Assembly (NCBI GenBank): GCA_963728785.1
Contig: CAVSKV010000004.1
Span: forward strand, 1,178,001-1,242,000
From: JAGWRI01 sp963728785
GTDB taxonomy: Bacteria > Gemmatimonadota > Gemmatimonadetes > Gemmatimonadales > Gemmatimonadaceae
Direction of reading: 5' to 3'
DNA: 64,000 nt
Position numbers and translations under genes: made by a program. Below are positions 1 through 8,909 of the stretch, in pieces. Below the pieces are notes generated by a model that saw nothing but the letters and a program-made list of their open reading frames with translations, had not been told where the DNA came from and did no database searches. The stretch's first letter is position 1; the number at the start of each line of letters is the position of its first letter.

Positions 1-50
1 ACCAGCTCATCGTGTAGGGACGTTCAGAGTGAGAGGCCCGGAACGCGGAA

Positions 51-85
51 TGCGGGAAGCGGGATCGTTCGTCCCGCTTCCCGCA
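51..85 (-). terminator. Hairpin downstream of mdh
   Basis: A perfect 14-bp inverted repeat (51-64 with 72-85) around a 7-nt loop begins 14 bases past the mdh stop codon. On the minus strand it would end mdh transcription. No T-rich run follows the stem, so it may be an atypical intrinsic terminator or an mRNA-stabilising hairpin. Confidence 0.6.
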
Positions 86-98
86 TCGACCGTCGCGC

Positions 99-1028
99 TC
101 AGAGTTTGACCGCCTTCATCGGTTCGCGTACGGCCTCGGCACTCTTGCCGAGCGCCGTGCGCTCATCGGCCGTCAGTTCGACCTCGAGCACCTGCTCCAA
201 CCCGCGGCGCCCGAGTTTGCACGGCACGCCCAGGAAGATGCCCTTTTGCCCGTACTCACCGGTCAGCCAGGCCGCGCACGGCAGAATGCGCTTCTGGTCG
301 CGGACGATGGCTTCAGCCATCTGGACGGCGCCGGCCGACGGCGCATAGTAGGCCGAACCGGTCTTGAGGTGCTTGACGATTTCGGCGCCACCACCGCGCG
401 TGCGCTCCACGATCGCGTCGAGCTTGCTGCGGTCGATGAGCTGCGTGACGGGGATGCCGCTCACGGTGGTGTACGAGATGAGCGGAACCATCGTGTCGCC
501 GTGGCCACCGAGCACCATGGCCTGGATATCCTGAACCGATACGTCGAGCGCTTCGGCCAGGAACGCACGGTAGCGCGCCGAATCGAGCACGCCGGCCATG
601 CCAAGCACGCGCTCGCGAGGAAAGCCCGTGACCTGCTTGGCCACGTAGCACATCACGTCGAGCGGGTTCGACACCACGATGATGATGGCGTTGGGCGAAC
701 TCTTCTTTACCTGCTCGCTGACCTGCTTCACGATGCCGGCGTTCGTATTGAGCAGGTCGTCGCGCGACATACCCGGCTTGCGGGCGATGCCGGCAGTGAT
801 GATGACGATGTCCGACCCGGCGGTCTCCTCATATCCGTTGGTGCCGATGACGCGAGTGTCGAACCCTTCGATCGGGGCTGACTCCCACTGGTCGAGCCCC
901 TTGCCCTGCGGGATCCCTTCGACCACGTCCACCATGACAACGGTCCGGGCCAGTTGCTTCTCTGCCACGCGTTGAGCGGTCGTCGCGCCGACGTTCCCGG
1001 CGCCGACCACCGTGATTTTATTGACCAT
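99..1028 (-). CDS. mdh: Malate dehydrogenase (LDH-like type)
   Basis: Cytoplasmic NAD-dependent interconversion of malate and oxaloacetate in the TCA cycle. The 309-residue protein opens with a Rossmann motif (VGAGNVGATTA), has the substrate loop with two arginines (ARKPGMSRDDLL) and the catalytic histidine in GGHGDTMVP. Those arginines fit malate rather than lactate dehydrogenase. I chose the ATG at 1026-1028 because the glycine motif then begins about nine residues in; an upstream in-frame ATG at 1124 would add 32 unrelated residues. It appears monocistronic, with a hairpin just downstream. Confidence 0.95.
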   Translation of the reverse strand: MVNKITVVGAGNVGATTAQRVAEKQLARTVVMVDVVEGIPQGKGLDQWESAPIEGFDTRVIGTNGYEETAGSDIVIITAGIARKPGMSRDDLLNTNAGIVKQVSEQVKKSSPNAIIIVVSNPLDVMCYVAKQVTGFPRERVLGMAGVLDSARYRAFLAEALDVSVQDIQAMVLGGHGDTMVPLISYTTVSGIPVTQLIDRSKLDAIVERTRGGGAEIVKHLKTGSAYYAPSAGAVQMAEAIVRDQKRILPCAAWLTGEYGQKGIFLGVPCKLGRRGLEQVLEVELTADERTALGKSAEAVREPMKAVKL

Positions 1029-1207
1029 ACGTCCATCGGGAAGAAGAAATAGTGAACAGCCAATGAATAGTATTCCCGTGCGCGGGGGGGAGCAACGTGG
1101 CGGCGAGATCAGCGCGCGAGACATTCAACCGAACAGTACGCGGAGCACACAGACACCTGGAACAACACGGGTGTCGGCGCCCGTACAGGAGGGGGCGACA
1201 AGGAAGA

Positions 1208-1230
1208 AAGGGGACCTGTGACGTCCCCTT
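1208..1230 (-). terminator. Intrinsic terminator of the moa operon
   Basis: Perfect 8-bp stem (1208-1215 with 1223-1230) and 7-nt loop, followed on the minus strand by a pyrimidine/T-rich run (TCTTCCTTG). It lies about 90 bases past the moaA stop and so would end the moaD-moaE-moaA transcript. The rest of 1029-1316 holds the mdh leader; I see no gene there. Confidence 0.6.
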
Positions 1231-1316
1231 CGCGTCGGACTCGCCGCTCGTGCTGTGCTCTGTGGGGTCTGCGTGTTCTGGCGTGAACTGCTGGCGCGAC
1301 TGATCTGCCCCGCGGC

Positions 1317-2300
1317 CTAACCCCCGACCTGTGACAGCGCGCGAAGCCCGCCCACCTTCATTTGTAACAGCGCGTGCTCCTTGGGTTTCTCGGCGAGGGC
1401 GCGGCGGAAGTGTGGCTCCAACGGTTCGCCGGCCCGCAGCGGCGTGCGCAGGTCGACTTCGTGGTCGCCGAACAGGCAGGTACGGAGCCGTCCGTCCGCC
1501 GTGAGCCGCACGCGGTTGCACGATCCGCAGTACGTGTGCGTCATCGGCGTGATCATCCCGATCGTTCCGCGCGCGCCGGGGAACGCGTAGTACACGGCAG
1601 GTCCGTTGCCGCGGGCCGGGCCCGCCGCCGGTTCGAGCGCACCCAGCACCCGGATGCGCGCCAGCACTTCATCGCTCGGCACGACGTGCGCCCAGGTGAG
1701 ATCGCGCATCTCACCCACCGGCATCAGCTCGATGAACCGGACGTGCCATGGGTGCTCCAACGTGAGCCGTGCGAACTGCTCGATCTCGTCGTCGTTTACG
1801 CCGCGCATGACGACCATGTTGATTTTCACCGGATCGAGCCCCGCCCGCTCGGCGGCCGTGGCGGTTTTCACCGGATCGAACCCGAGATTGCGGCGCGAGA
1901 TGGCCGCGATGCGATCGGCGCGCAGGCTGTCGACGCTGATGTTGACGCGGTCGAGGCCGGCGGCGCGAAGCGTGGGTCCCAGGGCCTCGAGCCGGACGCC
2001 GTTGGTGGACAGCGCGATGTCCTCGATTCCCGGAACGGCCTTCAGCTGAGCGACCAATCGCTCCAGATCGGGTCGAATCGTCGGTTCGCCCCCCGTGATC
2101 CGCAGCCGGCGCAGCCCGAGTGGAGCGAGCTGGCCAACGGTCGCGGCAATCTCCTCGTAGGTGAGGATCTCCGTCTTGGGCAACCACTCCAGCCCTTCGG
2201 CCGGCATGCAATAGAGGCAGCGGAAGTTGCACCGGTCGGTGACCGAGATGCGCAGATACTCGATGCTCCGACCGAACTGATCACGCAGCGCGTCGCTCAT
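1317..2300 (-). CDS. moaA: GTP 3',8-cyclase MoaA
   Basis: Radical SAM enzyme that converts GTP to the cyclic intermediate that becomes cPMP, the first step of molybdenum cofactor synthesis. The 327-residue protein has the N-terminal radical-SAM cluster cysteines C24, C28 and C31 (CNFRCLYC), the SAM-binding GGEP motif, the C-terminal second-cluster motif (CGSC followed about 13 residues later by another Cys), and the C-terminal Gly-Gly typical of MoaA. Its ATG overlaps the moaE stop by 4 nt, so the genes are translationally coupled. The cofactor would serve the molybdenum hydroxylase at 37.3-41.1 kb. No moaC is in the window. Confidence 0.95.
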   Translation of the reverse strand: MSDALRDQFGRSIEYLRISVTDRCNFRCLYCMPAEGLEWLPKTEILTYEEIAATVGQLAPLGLRRLRITGGEPTIRPDLERLVAQLKAVPGIEDIALSTNGVRLEALGPTLRAAGLDRVNISVDSLRADRIAAISRRNLGFDPVKTATAAERAGLDPVKINMVVMRGVNDDEIEQFARLTLEHPWHVRFIELMPVGEMRDLTWAHVVPSDEVLARIRVLGALEPAAGPARGNGPAVYYAFPGARGTIGMITPMTHTYCGSCNRVRLTADGRLRTCLFGDHEVDLRTPLRAGEPLEPHFRRALAEKPKEHALLQMKVGGLRALSQVGG

Positions 2301-2743
2301 GCGACCGGCTCCGCGATGTGCACTGCACCGCTCCCGGCATGCACCCACTCCCGCGTTCCGTCGGCGTAATGCTCGCACTTCCACACCGGCAGGCGGCGTT
2401 TGACCTCCTCGATCACGTAGCGCGAGGCCTCGTACGCGGCCGCCCGGTGTGCGTGGGCCACCGCGATCGCTACACTGGCCTCTCCGATCTCGAGTGTCCC
2501 CACGCGATGCTGCGCAACCACGCGCGCACCGTCGAATCGGGCGGCGGCCTCTTCCACGATCGTGGTGAGTTCGCGCTCGGCCATCACGCGATACGAGGAG
2601 TACTCGATGCGGACCACGGCGCGCCCCTCGTTCGTGTTGCGCACCGTGCCCACGAACAGCACGACGGCGCCGCATGCGGCAGCCGACGCGTCGGCGATCA
2701 GCGCCGCCGGATCGAGTGGCCGGTCGACGATCGCGCTGCGCAT
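2297..2743 (-). CDS. moaE: Molybdopterin synthase catalytic subunit MoaE
   Basis: Large subunit of molybdopterin synthase, which inserts two dithiolene sulfurs into cPMP using thiocarboxylated MoaD. The 148-residue length is normal and the family features are visible: FVGTVRN near residue 30, the HRVGTLEIGE stretch, and the VKRRLPVWK segment with its catalytic lysines. It lies between moaD (1-nt overlap) and moaA (4-nt overlap), an uninterrupted D-E-A operon. Confidence 0.93.
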   Translation of the reverse strand: MRSAIVDRPLDPAALIADASAAACGAVVLFVGTVRNTNEGRAVVRIEYSSYRVMAERELTTIVEEAAARFDGARVVAQHRVGTLEIGEASVAIAVAHAHRAAAYEASRYVIEEVKRRLPVWKCEHYADGTREWVHAGSGAVHIAEPVA

Positions 2744-2985
2744 CAGCCCCCGGCTACCGGCGGAATGATCGCGACCTCGTCGCGCTCCGACACGAGCGTA
2801 TCGAGAGTGGCATAGCGCTGGTTCACGGCCACCAGCGGAGATGGCGGAAGGCGGCCGGAGCCTGCGCGCGCGCGCACCGACGCGACCAGGTCGCGCACGG
2901 TGGCTCCCGCCGGCAGATCTATGTCGATCGCGGGGGCGCCGAGCACATCGGCGTAGGAGGCGAACAGCAGCACACGCAACGTCAT
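2743..2985 (-). CDS. moaD: Molybdopterin synthase sulfur carrier MoaD
   Basis: Ubiquitin-fold sulfur carrier of 80 residues that ends in the required Gly-Gly (VAGG), which is adenylated and then thiocarboxylated. First gene of the moa operon; its stop overlaps the moaE start by one base. The leader between 2986 and 3123 shows no recognisable riboswitch or strong promoter. Confidence 0.92.
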   Translation of the reverse strand: MTLRVLLFASYADVLGAPAIDIDLPAGATVRDLVASVRARAGSGRLPPSPLVAVNQRYATLDTLVSERDEVAIIPPVAGG

Positions 2986-3123
2986 GGAGCGAATGCTATC
3001 GGAACGCGAGCCGGGAGGTAAGCACTTTCCTCACGCGGTTGGGCAAGCGGAGCAGACCGGGGGCCAGACAAACGAATCGCGCCGGCGTCGAACGGCGGGG
3101 CGATCGGGTAAGCAGTGCAGCGG

Positions 3124-3471
3124 CTAGGCCTTGGACGCCTCGACCGAGCGGCCTGAGCTGTCGGCGGGGTGCTCCTCGATCTCCGCCACCATCGCACGCA
3201 ACTCCTTGGAAGGCTTGAACACGGGAACGGGCCGGGCTGAAACCTCCACCGGCGAACCCGTTCGCGGATTGCGCGCCATGCGCGTCTTGCGGTGGCGGAT
3301 CTTGAACGTTCCAAACCCGCGTACCTCAATGTTCTTCTGGTCGTGCAGCGCTTCTTTGATCGCGTCCAGGAAGGCATCAACGACACGGGCGCAGTCTTTC
3401 TTGGAAATCATGGGCCCGGCAGTGCGGGCAATCTGCGTCGTGACGTGCTCAACCAGATCGGCTTTGGTCAT
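3124..3471 (-). CDS. hup: HU/IHF-family DNA-binding protein
   Basis: Nucleoid-associated protein that bends DNA as a dimer. At 115 residues it is longer than the usual ~90. The canonical fold runs to about residue 90 and carries the GFGTFKIRHRKTRMARNPRTG region, where the arm proline contacts the minor groove. An acidic, flexible tail of about 25 residues follows. A GAGG ribosome-binding site lies 7-8 bases upstream of the ATG. Two inverted repeats and a consensus -35 box precede the gene, so it is probably transcribed alone. Whether it is HU or an IHF subunit cannot be decided by eye. Confidence 0.9.
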   Translation of the reverse strand: MTKADLVEHVTTQIARTAGPMISKKDCARVVDAFLDAIKEALHDQKNIEVRGFGTFKIRHRKTRMARNPRTGSPVEVSARPVPVFKPSKELRAMVAEIEEHPADSSGRSVEASKA

Positions 3472-3490
3472 GAAAGAGCCTCGGGGTCAG

Positions 3491-3510
3491 GCGCTCCAAG
3501 GCTGGAGCGC
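3491..3510 (-). repeat. Inverted repeat in the HU gene leader
   Basis: An 8-bp inverted repeat (3491-3498 with 3503-3510) around a 4-nt loop sits about 20 bases upstream of the HU start codon, inside the predicted transcript. It could be a stabilising 5' hairpin or a regulator site. Confidence 0.4.
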
Positions 3511-3518
3511 TCCCCGAA

Positions 3519-3551
3519 CTTATGGACGTTAACTCTTGTGTGTCAAGAGTT
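3519..3551 (-). promoter_or_regulatory. Probable promoter of the HU gene with overlapping palindrome
   Basis: On the minus strand a perfect TTGACA (3541-3546) is separated by 16 bases from CATAAG (3519-3524), a 4/6 match to the -10 consensus. An 8-bp inverted repeat (3531-3538 with 3544-3551, 5-nt centre) overlaps the -35 box. It could be an operator or the tail hairpin of carA, whose stop lies at 3561. It is not followed by a T-run, which slightly favours an operator. Confidence 0.5.
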
Positions 3552-3560
3552 TGGGGCGCG

Positions 3561-4676
3561 TCAGGCCACGGAATTCGCCACCACGTCCATGAATTCGTCG
3601 AACAATGGCCTGGCATCGTGAGGCCCCGGGGCTGCTTCGGGGTGATATTGCACCCCGAAAATCGGTAACTCATTGTGCCGCAACCCCTCGATGGACCCGT
3701 CGTTCAGATTCACGTGGGTCACGGCCAGCGAAGGCGCTCCCGGAACGCCCGATTCGTCCCCGGCCACCGCGAATCCATGGTTCTGCGACGTAATGAGCAC
3801 CTTTCCGGTGGCCAGTTCCTTGACCGGGTGGTTTCCTCCGCGATGGCCGTAGGGCATCTTCACCGTCTGCGCCCCGAAGGTGAGCCCGAGAATCTGATGG
3901 CCGAGGCAGATGCCGAAGATCGGTACACCCGCCCTGGCGATCGCGCGCACCGTCTCAGGCGCGTAGCTCACCGCCGCCGGGTCGCCCGGCCCGTTGGCCA
4001 GGAACACGCCGTCGGGCTTCAGCTCGAGCGCCATTTCCGCCGGCGTCTCGGCCGGGAGGACGGTCACCCGGCAGTCATGCTCCTCGAACAGGCGCAGGAT
4101 GTTTCGCTTGATGCCGTAGTCATACGCCACGATATGACGCGCGGCCGAGGCATCGCCCCACACATACGGCTCGCGCGTGGTCACACGGGAGGCGAGGTCG
4201 AGCCCCTCCATGGAAGGACAGGCCTCGAGGGCGGCCCGGGCGTCGGCGCTGGGTTCGTTCCCTGAACCCAGGACGCCCCTCATCACACCGGCAGTCCTCA
4301 AGTGACGCGTGAGGCGGCGAGTGTCAACATCTTGTAGAATAGGCACATGCGACTTTTCGAACCAGGCAGCGAGCCCGCCCGTCGCCCGCCAGTTCGAATA
4401 TGTGGCCGATAATTCGCGCACCACCACACCCGAAACCTGCACATCGGACGATTCGGGGTCTTCCTCGTTCACGCCATAGTTGCCGATCATCGGCGCCGTC
4501 ATCACGACGATCTGCCCGCGGTAGGAGGGATCGGTGAAGACCTCCTGGTAGCCGCTCATGTTGGTGGTGAACACTACCTCGGCCACGGTGGGCGGAATTC
4601 CGCCGCTCAGGGTGCCGTGAAAAAGGGTTCCGTCCTCGAGGAGGAGGAACCCCGGCTGATACTGAGTCGCGGCCAC
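3561..4676 (-). CDS. carA: Carbamoyl-phosphate synthase small (glutaminase) subunit
   Basis: Hydrolyses glutamine and channels ammonia to CarB for carbamoyl phosphate (pyrimidines and arginine). The 371-residue protein has the N-terminal CPSase domain (FLLLEDGTLFHG, TTNMSGYQEVFTDPSY) and a class I glutaminase domain with nucleophile Cys in FGICLGHQ and the His/Glu pair in GVQYHPEA. No suitable ATG exists. I place the start at GTG 4674-4676, two bases after the secG stop, because the conserved N-terminus begins there. The carB partner is not in the window. Confidence 0.92.
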   Translation of the reverse strand: MAATQYQPGFLLLEDGTLFHGTLSGGIPPTVAEVVFTTNMSGYQEVFTDPSYRGQIVVMTAPMIGNYGVNEEDPESSDVQVSGVVVRELSATYSNWRATGGLAAWFEKSHVPILQDVDTRRLTRHLRTAGVMRGVLGSGNEPSADARAALEACPSMEGLDLASRVTTREPYVWGDASAARHIVAYDYGIKRNILRLFEEHDCRVTVLPAETPAEMALELKPDGVFLANGPGDPAAVSYAPETVRAIARAGVPIFGICLGHQILGLTFGAQTVKMPYGHRGGNHPVKELATGKVLITSQNHGFAVAGDESGVPGAPSLAVTHVNLNDGSIEGLRHNELPIFGVQYHPEAAPGPHDARPLFDEFMDVVANSVA

Positions 4677-4678
4677 CG

Positions 4679-5092
4679 TCAGGGCTTCTTGGAGTCGGGC
4701 GGGGGCGTCTTCTTTGCAGGAACCGCCGGCTGGGCAGCGGTGGGAGCTGTCTGCAACGGAACCACGCCGCTGGTCTCCCCGCTGCTGAGCGGCGCAGGGG
4801 CCGCCGCTGGCGGATTCTGGAAGGCGTTGTCCAGTACGGACGCCTGCGAAGCACCGCGCGTCGTAGCCAGCGAGAGCATGAAGGCAAGCGCGAGGAACAT
4901 CCCGCCGGCCCACCAGGAGGCCTTGGTGAGCAGATTCCCCGTTTGCCGGCTGCCGAAGATGGATTCAGCCGAGCTGCTGGAACCGCCGAACGTCGCGGCG
5001 AGCCCACCGCCCTGGCCGGCCTGCATCAGGATGGCAGCCAGCAGGACGAAGCTGTTGACGACGAGAAGGAACAGGAGAATCTTGTACAGCAT
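4679..5092 (-). CDS. secG: Preprotein translocase subunit SecG
   Basis: Small inner-membrane component of SecYEG. The 137-residue protein has two hydrophobic segments (about residues 3-23 and 50-72) separated by the conserved MQAGQGGGLAATFGG loop of SecG. A long Pro/Ala/Lys-rich cytoplasmic tail follows, extending beyond the usual ~75-110 residues. The start ATG at 5090-5092 is the one directly before the first membrane segment. It lies between tpiA upstream and carA 2 bases downstream; an AT-rich stretch at 5110-5145 may hold its promoter. Confidence 0.88.
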   Translation of the reverse strand: MLYKILLFLLVVNSFVLLAAILMQAGQGGGLAATFGGSSSSAESIFGSRQTGNLLTKASWWAGGMFLALAFMLSLATTRGASQASVLDNAFQNPPAAAPAPLSSGETSGVVPLQTAPTAAQPAVPAKKTPPPDSKKP

Positions 5093-5184
5093 CGGCGTTT
5101 CGTGTGAGAGATCAAAAGTATCTAAGGTATAAATATCGCGAGACTTAGGCCGCGACGTCAAGGACAGCGCCGGGCTCAGCGCCG

Positions 5185-5934
5185 TCAGACGCTGCTCACC
5201 ACCGCCAGCCAACTGTCCACGTCAAGGCTCGCGCCCCCGACGAGCAAACCGTCCACGCCGGGGGCGGTGAGCAGTGCCGCCGCGTTGTGGGGGTTCACGC
5301 TTCCCCCGTAAAGGATCGGCACCTGTTCCACGGCTCCCAGCGTGCGAAGTTCCGCGCGTAACACGGCGTGCACCGCTGCGGCGTCCGCCGCCGTCGCATT
5401 GCGGCCCGTGCCGATGGCCCACACCGGTTCGTAAGCGAGCACGAGCCGGCTCATTTGGGCGGCATCGAGGCGGCTGACGCCGGTGCGCAGTTGCCGCAGC
5501 ACGACGTTCTCGGTTTCTCCGCGCTCCCGTTCGTCGAGCGTTTCACCCACGCACAATACCGGCGTGAGGGCGTGCGACGCCGCCTGGGCGCACTTGTCGG
5601 CCGTTGCTTGATCGGTCTCGCCGAACACGTGACGCCGCTCGGAGTGGCCGACGAGCGCGGCCGTGGCGCCCGCGTCGCGGGCGATGAGGGCCGAATTCTC
5701 GCCGGTAAATGCGCCCTTCTCGGCACTGGCAATGTTCTGCACGCCGAACCACAGATCGGGACGGGGGCCGGCGGCGCCGCGCGCCGCGGCCAGAGCGAGC
5801 GCCGAGGGAAAGAACATCACCGTGCGGTCTTCGTGCGCCTGGTAGCGGTCGACGAACGCGCGCATGAACGCACGGGCCTCGGTGGGTCCGTGGTTCATCT
5901 TCCAGTTCGCGGCGAATACGGGCGTCGCAATCAC
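5185..5934 (-). CDS. tpiA: Triosephosphate isomerase
   Basis: Interconverts dihydroxyacetone phosphate and glyceraldehyde 3-phosphate. The 249-residue TIM barrel has Lys12 (ANWKMN), the catalytic His in GHSERR, the catalytic Glu in AYEPVWAIGTG and the phosphate-binding YGGSVNP motif. It overlaps pgk by 4 nt and is the last gene of a gap-pgk-tpiA glycolytic operon. Confidence 0.96.
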   Translation of the reverse strand: MIATPVFAANWKMNHGPTEARAFMRAFVDRYQAHEDRTVMFFPSALALAAARGAAGPRPDLWFGVQNIASAEKGAFTGENSALIARDAGATAALVGHSERRHVFGETDQATADKCAQAASHALTPVLCVGETLDERERGETENVVLRQLRTGVSRLDAAQMSRLVLAYEPVWAIGTGRNATAADAAAVHAVLRAELRTLGAVEQVPILYGGSVNPHNAAALLTAPGVDGLLVGGASLDVDSWLAVVSSV

Positions 5935-7130
5935 GCCGCGTCGTCCAGGGCCGCGACGCCGGGAAGCGGCCTGCCCTCGAGAAATTCAAGCGACGCGCCG
6001 CCGCCCGTGGAGACGTGGCTCATCCGCGTGGCGAGCCCGGCCTCCTCCACCGCCGCCGCCGAGTCGCCGCCGCCCACGATCGTCGTCGCGCCGCGGTCCG
6101 TGGCGTCGGCCATGGCCCGAGCCACGGCGTTGGTGCCCGCGTCGAACGGCGACTTCTCGAACACGCCCATCGGTCCATTCCAGAGTACGGTCCCGGCGGT
6201 GGCGATCGCGCGGGCGTACGACGCAGCGGTGGCCGGGCCGATGTCGAGCATCGCTTCGCCGCTGGGAATCGCGTCGCGTTTTACGGCGTGCGCCTTGGCG
6301 CCCTCCTCCACGCTGGGCGCCACCGTGGCGTCGTGCGGCAGGATGAGCCGGGTGCCGGCGCGCGCCAGCAGGTCCGTGGCCATCGCCACGCGGTCGTCCT
6401 CGACGAGTGACTTGCCGGTCTCGAACCCCATCGCTTTGAAGAAGGTACAAGCCATGGCGCCGCCGATGAGGAGCGCGTCGACTTTGGGCAGCAGTGCCTC
6501 GACGACGTCGATCTTGCCCGAGATCTTGCTGCCGCCCAGGATGGCTACGAAGGGCCGGTGGGGATTCGCCAGTGCGCCGCCGAGGTATTGCAGTTCGCGT
6601 TCCATGAGCAGACCGGCCACCGCGGGCTTGAGCAATCGGGCGACGCCCTCGGTGGAGGCGTGCGCGCGGTGCGCGCTGCCGAAGGCGTCGTCCACGTAGA
6701 CGTCGCCCAGCTCGGCCATCTGCCGGGCGAGCGCGTCGTCGTTCTTCTCTTCGCCGGCCAGAAAGCGCGTGTTCTCGAGCAGCACGACGTCGGCGCCTGC
6801 CTCCCTGGTGGCCGCGACGGCATCGGGGCCGACCGTGGCGCTTACGAACTTCACGCGGCGGGTGGGGAGCAGCTCGGCCAGCCGGGCGGTGACCGGGCGC
6901 AGGGAGTACTTCTCGGCGGGCTTGCCCTTGGGACGGCCCAGGTGCGACAGCAGCACGACGCGAGCGCCGCGATCGAGCAGGAATTCTATGGTGGGGAGTG
7001 CGGCGCGGATGCGCGTGTCGTCGGTGATCCGGCCGGCGTCGTCGATCGGCACGTTGAAGTCCACGCGCACGAGGGCGCGTCGCCCCTTCACGTCGGTGTC
7101 GCCGAGGTCGCGAACCGTTTTCTTGTTCAT
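5931..7130 (-). CDS. pgk: Phosphoglycerate kinase
   Basis: Transfers phosphate from 1,3-bisphosphoglycerate to ADP. The 399-residue, two-domain protein shows the N-terminal substrate motif VRVDFNVP, the SHLGRPKG phosphate loop and the C-terminal nucleotide motif GGGDSAAA. Located 10 bases after gap and overlapping tpiA by 4 nt. Confidence 0.96.
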   Translation of the reverse strand: MNKKTVRDLGDTDVKGRRALVRVDFNVPIDDAGRITDDTRIRAALPTIEFLLDRGARVVLLSHLGRPKGKPAEKYSLRPVTARLAELLPTRRVKFVSATVGPDAVAATREAGADVVLLENTRFLAGEEKNDDALARQMAELGDVYVDDAFGSAHRAHASTEGVARLLKPAVAGLLMERELQYLGGALANPHRPFVAILGGSKISGKIDVVEALLPKVDALLIGGAMACTFFKAMGFETGKSLVEDDRVAMATDLLARAGTRLILPHDATVAPSVEEGAKAHAVKRDAIPSGEAMLDIGPATAASYARAIATAGTVLWNGPMGVFEKSPFDAGTNAVARAMADATDRGATTIVGGGDSAAAVEEAGLATRMSHVSTGGGASLEFLEGRPLPGVAALDDAA

Positions 7131-7140
7131 CCTGCCGCCC

Positions 7141-8151
7141 TCAGAGCTGGCGAGCGATGAGCCGCATCAGGTCCACGCAGCGCGAGGCGTAGCCCCACTC
7201 GTTGTCGTACCACCCGCACACCTTCACCAGTCCGCCGTCGATGACGGCGGTGGTTTTCGAATCGAAGATGCAGGAGTGAGCATTGCCCGTGTAGTCCACG
7301 CTCACCAATTCCACCTCGGTGTACTGGAGGATCCCCTTGAGCGGCCCGTCGGCGGCGGTCCTGAACGCCGCGTTCACGGCTTCCACCGTCGTTGATTTCT
7401 CGGTGACCACCACGAGGTCGGTGAGCGAGACATCGGGGGTGGGCACGCGCACCGCGATCCCGTCGATCTTGCCCTTGAGTTCGGGAATGACCAGCGAGGT
7501 GGCCTTGGCCGCGCCGGTCGTGGTGGGAATGATCGACACCGCAGCGGCACGAGCGCGGCGCAGATCCTTGTGCGGCAGGTCGAGGATGTTCTGGTCGTTG
7601 GTGTAGCTGTGCACCGTGGTCATGCTGCCGCGCACGAAGCCGAACGCGTCGCGAATGACCTTGACCATGGGCACGAGGCAGTTGGTCGTGCACGACGCGT
7701 TGGAGATGATGGAGTGCCTGGCCGGGTCGTACTTGTCGTGGTTCACGCCCATCACGATGGTCACGTCTTCACCCTTGGCGGGGGCCGAGATCAGGACCTT
7801 CTTCGCGCCGCCTTCGATGTGCTTGCGGGCGTCGTCGGCCTTGGTGAACCGCCCCGTGGACTCGAGCACGATATCCACGCCGAGGTCCTTCCACGGAAGC
7901 CTGGCCGGATCCTTCTCGGCGAGCACCTTGATCGTGTGGCCGTCCACCGTAATCGTGTCGGCGCCCGCCGACACCGCGCCCTCATAGGTGCCGTGCACCG
8001 AATCGTACTTGAAGAGGTGGGCCAGGGTGCGAGTGTCGGTGAGGTCGTTGACGGCCACGAATTCCAGGTCGCGAGCGCCCTGCAGTTCGGCCGCGCGCAG
8101 CACCTGGCGGCCGATTCGCCCAAAGCCATTGATCCCTACGCGAGTCGCCAT
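7141..8151 (-). CDS. gap: Glyceraldehyde-3-phosphate dehydrogenase, type I
   Basis: Oxidative phosphorylation of glyceraldehyde 3-phosphate. The 336-residue protein has the NAD-binding start (VGINGFGRIGR), the catalytic Cys in SNASCTTNC and the C-terminal WYDNEWGY signature. It is the first gene of the gap-pgk-tpiA operon; comF ends 18 bases upstream. Confidence 0.96.
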   Translation of the reverse strand: MATRVGINGFGRIGRQVLRAAELQGARDLEFVAVNDLTDTRTLAHLFKYDSVHGTYEGAVSAGADTITVDGHTIKVLAEKDPARLPWKDLGVDIVLESTGRFTKADDARKHIEGGAKKVLISAPAKGEDVTIVMGVNHDKYDPARHSIISNASCTTNCLVPMVKVIRDAFGFVRGSMTTVHSYTNDQNILDLPHKDLRRARAAAVSIIPTTTGAAKATSLVIPELKGKIDGIAVRVPTPDVSLTDLVVVTEKSTTVEAVNAAFRTAADGPLKGILQYTEVELVSVDYTGNAHSCIFDSKTTAVIDGGLVKVCGWYDNEWGYASRCVDLMRLIARQL

Positions 8152-8169
8152 CGTCGTCTCCGTTGTCGA

Positions 8170-8898
8170 TCACCGATCGCCTACCGCCGGCGCCCGGCCG
8201 AATGTCGCGAAACTGATGAGGCGCGCGCCGGCCGCATGCAGCGCGGCGGCACACGCATTGAGGGTGGCGGCGGTCGTGACCACGTCGTCCACCAGCACGA
8301 CGTGCGATCGCCGCAACGCACCGCGCGCAGATTCGGGCACGCAGAACGCGCCTGAAACGTTCACCAGTCGCTGCTCCGGTGTCAATTGTGTTTGCGTTGC
8401 CGTGTGGCGCGTGCGTGCGAGCGCGTTGGGCCAGACGGGAATGCCCCACCACGGGGCGAGGGCCCGGGCCAGCCGTTCGCTCTGGTTGTAACTTCGTTCG
8501 CGTTCCCGCGCGTGCGCCAGCGGCACGGGAACCACGGCAGCGCGCTCGGCCACGACGTCGGCGGGCCAATCGAGCCGGGCCATCCGCTCGGCGATGCCCG
8601 GTGCCACGGCGTGCCACCCCCGGTACTTGAGCGCGTGGACGATTGCCTGGCCCGCGCCAAGGTGCACCCAGCATACCGACCGGGCGGCGCGCACATAGGG
8701 TGGGAGCAGGTCGCACCAACGGCATTGAGGACGCAGTTTCGGGTGTCCGCACCGCACGCAACGCGGCGCCGGCAGCGCCGCCAGGCGCGACCAACAGCGC
8801 CCGCAGATGATGCCGCGCTCTCCTTCGTCCAGCGGACGCCCACAGGCCACGCAGGCGATGGGGAGGAGGAGGTCCCGAAAGGCCAGCGCCACCGGCAC
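8170..8898 (-). CDS. comF: ComF-family phosphoribosyltransferase-like protein
   Basis: Family linked to DNA uptake in competent bacteria, with a phosphoribosyltransferase fold. About 242 residues. A cysteine-rich N-terminal zinc region (CVACG, CGRC, CVRCG, CRWC) is followed by the PRPP-binding loop VVLVDDVVTTAAT. The exact start is uncertain: no ATG fits, and GTG codons at 8898 and 8892 just after the aroE stop are the best choices. A third, at 8938, would overlap aroE. Whether the cell is competent cannot be judged here. Confidence 0.85.
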   Translation of the reverse strand: MPVALAFRDLLLPIACVACGRPLDEGERGIICGRCWSRLAALPAPRCVRCGHPKLRPQCRWCDLLPPYVRAARSVCWVHLGAGQAIVHALKYRGWHAVAPGIAERMARLDWPADVVAERAAVVPVPLAHARERERSYNQSERLARALAPWWGIPVWPNALARTRHTATQTQLTPEQRLVNVSGAFCVPESARGALRRSHVVLVDDVVTTAATLNACAAALHAAGARLISFATFGRAPAVGDR

Positions 8899-8909
8899 CA
8901 GACGGCTGG

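Noticed and set aside
1018..1521. Minus-strand frame of 167 codons between mdh and moaA
   Set aside because: It overlaps the moaA 3' end, the moa terminator hairpin and the mdh start; composition is random and Arg/Ala-rich.
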